The translations under genes were made by a program, and so were the position numbers. DNA of 64,000 bases from Actinospica sp035493475 (lineage in GTDB: Bacteria > Actinomycetota > Actinomycetes > Streptomycetales > Catenulisporaceae), in assembly GCA_035493475.1 (NCBI GenBank), contig DATJIF010000040.1:1-64000 (forward strand). Reading direction: 5' to 3'. Shown piece by piece: positions 59,987 to 64,000 of the stretch. Positions within the stretch are counted from its first letter, which is position 1; the number at the start of each line of letters is the position of its first letter. Under the pieces are notes generated by a model, which worked only from the letters and a program-made list of their open reading frames with translations, did not search any database and had not been told where the DNA came from.

Positions 59987-61360
59987 ATGACGTTCTCACG
60001 CTCGGTCTCCCGTCGTTCCCTGATTAGAGGGGCCGGCGCGCTGGCCGGTTCCGCTGCCGCTATGCCGCTGCTGAGCGCGTGCGGGGGCACGGTGGGCACC
60101 GGCTCCACCGCGACGGCGAAGGTGCAGGACATCAAGCCGGGCACGCTGACGATCATGTCGCCGACCGGCGAGATCACCGACGACTTCGTCAAGGGGTTCG
60201 AGAAGGCGTACCCGCAGCTGAAGGTGACCCAGATCAACACGGACGCGACCCGGCTGAACGCGATGCTCGCCGCCGGGAACCCGCCGGACCTGGTGCGCGA
60301 CGCGGGCACCGACGTCACCCCGTACATCGCCAGCCAGGGCCTCGCGCTGAACCTGGACGCGTACTTCGAGCAGTCCACGATCATCAAAGAGTCCGACATC
60401 ATGCCGGTGAACAACGTCTGGAAGTGGGACGGCACGAAGCAGGGCTCGGGTTCGCGCTACGGCATAGCCAAGGACTGGTCGCAGGACGCGATGTGGTGGT
60501 ACGACACGCAGCTGTGGTCCGCGGCGGGCAACGCGGCGCGCAAGCCGACCGACCCGATCTCGTACGACGAGCTGCTGGACGCCGCGAAGGCGATGACCAA
60601 GACGTCCGGCGGCAAGACCACGATGTACGGCCTGTGGTACGTCACGCCGGACATCGACCGGATCGCCGCGATGGTGGCGACCGCGGGCGGCCAGATCATC
60701 TCGGACGACCTGACCACGATCGACTTCACCTCGCCCGAGGCGCAGCAGGCGCTGACCTGGATCGTGCAGGCCGGCAAGCAGGGCCTGGGCTACTCGGCGA
60801 CCAACCCGAGCCCGGACTGGGACGGCCCGGAGATGTTCGCGGGCAAGCAGGCCACCGCGTGCCAGGGCTACTGGTACACCGGCTTCACCGAGTCCACCGC
60901 CCCCGCCTTCGAGTCCAAGCTGCAGTTCAACGCGGCCCCGCTGCTCGGCACCAGCCGGATCAGCCCCTCGTTCGGCGCGGTCGGCTACTGGATCCCGGCG
61001 AAGGCGAAGAACCCGGGCGCCTCGTTCGCGTGGCTGGAGTGGTACTGCGGCGGCGCGGGCGCGAAGCAGCGCATCTCCGCGGGCGACGGACTGCCCTCAC
61101 TGCACTCGATGCTCCCGCTGCTGCCGCAGAAGACCGACTTCGAGCGCGCCTGCGTCGCCACGCAGAACAACGAGCTCGACTACATCAAGGTCGTCCAGGT
61201 CGCCTCGCCGTACGCGCTGAACACGGCGATCAACACGACGCTCGCCAAGGACTTCCCGGCCGCGATCTCCGGTTCGCTGTCCGTCGCGAAGCTCGCCGAC
61301 CAGCTGACCACCGACGTCAACGCCGTGCTGACGGCCGGCAAGAAGGCCCTGGGAAAGTAA
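59987..61360 (+). CDS. Sugar ABC transporter substrate-binding lipoprotein (Tat)
   Basis: 457 residues. Twin-arginine signal SRRSLIRGAG followed by a lipobox LLSACGG (Cys ~33), so it is exported folded and lipid-anchored. The body is a family-1 solute-binding protein (TIMSPTGEITDDFVKGFEKAYP, PPDLVRDAG, GIAKDWSQDAMWWYD, MFAGKQATACQGYW). The 87-base gap before it is AT-rich. It feeds the two permeases that follow; likely ligand an arabino-oligosaccharide. Confidence 0.9.
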   Translation: MTFSRSVSRRSLIRGAGALAGSAAAMPLLSACGGTVGTGSTATAKVQDIKPGTLTIMSPTGEITDDFVKGFEKAYPQLKVTQINTDATRLNAMLAAGNPPDLVRDAGTDVTPYIASQGLALNLDAYFEQSTIIKESDIMPVNNVWKWDGTKQGSGSRYGIAKDWSQDAMWWYDTQLWSAAGNAARKPTDPISYDELLDAAKAMTKTSGGKTTMYGLWYVTPDIDRIAAMVATAGGQIISDDLTTIDFTSPEAQQALTWIVQAGKQGLGYSATNPSPDWDGPEMFAGKQATACQGYWYTGFTESTAPAFESKLQFNAAPLLGTSRISPSFGAVGYWIPAKAKNPGASFAWLEWYCGGAGAKQRISAGDGLPSLHSMLPLLPQKTDFERACVATQNNELDYIKVVQVASPYALNTAINTTLAKDFPAAISGSLSVAKLADQLTTDVNAVLTAGKKALGK

Positions 61361-61364
61361 ATCC

Positions 61365-62345
61365 ATGAGCGCCACAACTGTTCGGACCTCCCCGGCGCCG
61401 TCCTCGCGCCGGGGAGGGCGGGGGCGGTCCCGCCGCGTGCGCGACGCACTGGCCTTCTACGGCTTCATCTCGCCGTGGCTGATCGGCACGCTGCTGCTGA
61501 CGGCGTTCCCGGTGGGCTACGCGGTCTACATCAGCTTCACCGACTGGAACGGCATGACCTCGTTCATGCCGTGGGTGGGCCTGTCGAACTACCAGCAGGT
61601 CTTCACCTCGGGCGACACGCTCTCCGCGCTGTCGAAGACGCTGATCCTCGTGGCGGTCGTCGTGCCGGTCACGATCATCGGCAGCCTGTTCCTGGCGGTG
61701 CTGCTGAACCGGAAGGTGCGCGGCCGCACGGCGCTGCGGACGCTGATCTACATCCCGGCGATCGTCCCGCCGGTGGCCTCGGCGCTGATCTGGAAGATCG
61801 TGTTCGCCAAGGACTCCGGCGCGGCCAACCGGATCCTGGGGCTGTTCCACCTGAACGCGGTGGACTGGCTCAACGGGCAGATGGCGTTCGTCGTGCTGAT
61901 CGTGGTGCTGCTCTGGGGCGTCGGCTCCGGCATCATCATCAACCTCGCGGCGCTGCAGACCGTCCCGGCCGAGCAGTTGGAGGCGGCGAAGATGGACGGC
62001 GCCGGCTCGCTGTCCGCCTTCCGGCACGTGACGCTGCCCGCGATCTCGCCGATCCTGCTGTTCCAGACGGTGCTGGTGACGATCACGACCCTGCAGACCT
62101 TCGTCCCGGCGATCCTGCTCTCGCCGATCACCGGCTCGAACGTCTACACCAACATCCCGCCCGCGAACGACGTCTACATGGTCGACGTGTACGAGCAGTT
62201 CTTCGACTACTCGCGCTACGGCCTCGGTTCGGCGATGCTCGTGGTCTTCTTCGTGATCATCCTCGTGATGACCGCGCTCATCTTCAAGTTCCTCGGCCGC
62301 AGCGTGTTCTACGCGGTCGATCCCAGCGAGTCGGGGAAGGGCTGA
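61365..62345 (+). CDS. Sugar ABC transporter permease 1
   Basis: 326 residues, MalF-like, six membrane helices after a basic N-terminus (RRGGRGRSRRVRD). EAA loop: LEAAKMDGAGSLSAFRHVTLPAI. It starts 4 bases after the binding-protein stop. Confidence 0.92.
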   Translation: MSATTVRTSPAPSSRRGGRGRSRRVRDALAFYGFISPWLIGTLLLTAFPVGYAVYISFTDWNGMTSFMPWVGLSNYQQVFTSGDTLSALSKTLILVAVVVPVTIIGSLFLAVLLNRKVRGRTALRTLIYIPAIVPPVASALIWKIVFAKDSGAANRILGLFHLNAVDWLNGQMAFVVLIVVLLWGVGSGIIINLAALQTVPAEQLEAAKMDGAGSLSAFRHVTLPAISPILLFQTVLVTITTLQTFVPAILLSPITGSNVYTNIPPANDVYMVDVYEQFFDYSRYGLGSAMLVVFFVIILVMTALIFKFLGRSVFYAVDPSESGKG

Positions 62346-62353
62346 GCGAAGCC

Positions 62354-63244
62354 GTGGCCATGGAAACGAAGACCGAGACGACCCCGGCGACCACGCCCGG
62401 CCGCCCGGCCCCGGCGCCCCGCCGCCGCCGTCCCGAGCGCAACCGCGTCACCCTGATCGTGCTGATCGTCGTGGCACTGCTGGTCACCGCGCCCTTCATC
62501 GAGCTGCTGATCAGCGCACTGACGCCCAGTTCGGAGATCGGCGCCGACCGCTGGCTGCCGAGCATCTTCCGCTGGTCGAACTTCACCGACGCGGTCGACT
62601 ACATCCCGTACTGGGACCTGACCAAGAACTCCGTGGTCCTGTCCGGCCTGTTCGGGATCCTGACCACGTTCAGCTCCGCGATCACCGGCTACGGCTTCGC
62701 GCGGATGCGCGGTCCCGGCAAGAAGCTGCTGTTCGGCGTGCTGATCATGACCATGATGGTCCCGCCGATCGTCACGCTGATCCCGACCTACCTGCTCTTC
62801 TCGCGCTACGGCCTGGTCGGCGGCTACCTGCCGTGGGTGTTCTGGGGCGCGGCCGGCACGCCGTACACGATCTTCCTGTACCGGCAGTTCTTCTCCGGCC
62901 TGCCGAAGGAACTCGAGGAGGCCGCGATCATCGACGGCGCCGGACGCATCCGGATCTTCGTGCAGATCTTCCTGCCGCTGAGCCGGCCGCTGCTGGTCAC
63001 CGCGTTCGTGCTGGCGTTCAACGCGGTCTGGGGAGACTTCGTCGCACCGGACCTGTTCCTGAACTCGAACAACACGACCCTCGCCGTCGGCGTCTCGTCC
63101 GGCTACACGAACCAGGCCGGATACCCGCTCTACAACCTGCTCGCGGGCGGCGCGTTCCTCTACGTCGTCCCCGTCGTGCTGCTGTTCCTGTTCGCGCAGC
63201 GCAGCTACGTGCGCGGCTTCGCCAACTCGGGTCTGAAGGGCTAG
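62354..63244 (+). CDS. Sugar ABC transporter permease 2
   Basis: 296 residues, MalG-like, six membrane helices after a ~30-residue Pro/Arg-rich tail. EAA loop: LEEAAIIDGAGRIRIFVQIFLPL. GTG 62354 and ATG 62360 are both possible starts. No ATPase gene follows within the window, so a shared ATPase is likely. Confidence 0.92.
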   Translation: MAMETKTETTPATTPGRPAPAPRRRRPERNRVTLIVLIVVALLVTAPFIELLISALTPSSEIGADRWLPSIFRWSNFTDAVDYIPYWDLTKNSVVLSGLFGILTTFSSAITGYGFARMRGPGKKLLFGVLIMTMMVPPIVTLIPTYLLFSRYGLVGGYLPWVFWGAAGTPYTIFLYRQFFSGLPKELEEAAIIDGAGRIRIFVQIFLPLSRPLLVTAFVLAFNAVWGDFVAPDLFLNSNNTTLAVGVSSGYTNQAGYPLYNLLAGGAFLYVVPVVLLFLFAQRSYVRGFANSGLKG

Positions 63245-63251
63245 GGCCGGG

Positions 63252-64000
63252 ATGAACGCGACGGAGCCGCTCTACCGCGACCCGATCCACGACGGCGCGA
63301 CCGATCCGGTCCTCGTCTGGAACCGCGGGCTGCGCCAGTGGTGGATGTTCTACACCCAGCGCCGCGCCACGGCCTCGGGTCCGGGCGTGGCCTGGGTGCA
63401 CGGCACGGACATCGGCATCGCGGTGTCCGAGGACGCCGGGGCCACGTGGCTCTACCTCGGCACCGCGCGCGGCCTGGAGTACGAGCCGGGACGGAACACG
63501 TACTGGGCTCCGGAGATCTTCTGGGCGGAGGGCACGTACCAGATGTTCGTGTCCTACATCCGCGGCGTCCCGGACCGCTGGGAGGGCCACGCGCGCACGA
63601 TCCTGCACTACACGAGCGCGAACCTGCTCGACTGGCGGCTGGCCGGACCGGTCCGGCTGAACTCCGACAAGGTCATCGACGCGGCGGTCCACCGACTGCC
63701 GAGCGGCGACTACCGGATGTGGTTCAAGGACGAGGCCCGCGACTCGTACACGTACGCCGCGGACAGCGCCGACCTGATCGGGTGGAGCCGGCCGGTCCCG
63801 GTGATCACGGGAATCCCGCACGAGGGCCCGAACGTGTTCGAACTCGGCGGCTGGTACTGGCTGGTCACCGACGAGTGGCACGGTCTCGCGGTCTACCGTT
63901 CCAGCGATCTCGAACGCTGGGAGCGGCAGGGCCTGATCCTCGACCAGCCCGGGAAACGTCCGCACGACGCCGACTACGGCCGCCACGCGGACGTCGTCGA
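63252..64000 (+). CDS. GH43-like glycosidase, partial at window end
   Basis: At least 249 residues; the frame is open at the window edge. No signal peptide. GATDPVLVWNRGLRQWWMFYTQ, YWAPEIFWAEGTYQMFVSY, KVIDAAVHRLPSGDYRMWFKDE and HEGPNVFELGGWYWLVTDE match the five-bladed GH43/GH117-type propeller and its acidic residues. It is similar in plan to the enzyme at 59054, and the two bracket the ABC importer, so both likely process what it imports. Confidence 0.8.
   Translation, partial: MNATEPLYRDPIHDGATDPVLVWNRGLRQWWMFYTQRRATASGPGVAWVHGTDIGIAVSEDAGATWLYLGTARGLEYEPGRNTYWAPEIFWAEGTYQMFVSYIRGVPDRWEGHARTILHYTSANLLDWRLAGPVRLNSDKVIDAAVHRLPSGDYRMWFKDEARDSYTYAADSADLIGWSRPVPVITGIPHEGPNVFELGGWYWLVTDEWHGLAVYRSSDLERWERQGLILDQPGKRPHDADYGRHADVV

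Noticed and set aside
1..64000. tRNA, rRNA, CRISPR, insertion sequence, integrase, toxin-antitoxin or biosynthetic (PKS/NRPS) genes
   Set aside because: None was seen on reading the window; no transposase motifs, CRISPR-like repeat arrays or carrier-protein domains are present.

Overview
The window is 64 kb of very GC-rich, gene-dense actinobacterial DNA. GTG starts are frequent, genes are often coupled by ATGA or GTGA overlaps, several promoters look leaderless, terminators are long GC hairpins without U-runs, and many products are secreted or lipoproteins. Two S53 (sedolisin-type, typically acid-active) proteases and two sugar-polymer utilisation loci suggest a saprophytic, perhaps acid-soil, Streptomyces/Catenulispora-like organism. 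That is inference; there is no rRNA or other marker here. I see no tRNA, rRNA, CRISPR, insertion sequence, phage or integrase gene.

Layout. 0-4 kb: a small membrane protein, a MerR-PP2C fusion and a class A penicillin-binding protein. 4-9.2 kb: a MarR regulator with a heterodimeric ABC exporter whose two genes are linked by a 26-codon ORF, then a TetR regulator divergent from a short-chain dehydrogenase across two palindromes. 9.9-13.8 kb: a conserved hypothetical, an AIM24 protein with a hairpin over its start, and a secreted S53 protease. 13.8-22.3 kb: DoxX, a self-regulated GntR/ABC operon, membrane proteins, a NUDIX hydrolase with an adjacent remnant of a second copy, an acetyltransferase and an epimerase. 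22.3-31.4 kb: a nitrate reductase fused to a flavoprotein reductase, an S41 peptidase lipoprotein, a YCII/DGPF protein and a sacsin/Hsp90-like ATPase. 31.7-38.4 kb: a secreted metalloprotease-like protein, a small secreted protein, an OmpR-type two-component system and a second S53 protease; two of these secreted genes share one promoter element with 11-bp-spaced repeats.

38.4-49.3 kb is the most interesting block: KbaZ/GatZ, a ROK sugar kinase, a DeoR regulator, a sugar ABC importer, a Gfo/Idh oxidoreductase, a SIS/AgaS-like isomerase and a secreted spherulin-4 (GH135-type) hydrolase. Two control regions share decameric repeats. Together they look like a locus for breaking down a galactosamine polymer (for example fungal galactosaminogalactan) and feeding the sugar through a tagatose-6-phosphate route that lacks the usual KbaY aldolase here. 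49.3-53.7 kb holds an FAD oxidoreductase and an acetyltransferase sharing a 19-bp bidirectional leaderless promoter, a trypsin-like protease and a histidine (phytase/MINPP-like) phosphatase. 53.9-64 kb is a second sugar locus: GH54 arabinofuranosidase, a beta-helix/LamG protein, a LacI regulator, two GH43-like enzymes and an ABC importer, with three LacI-type operators.
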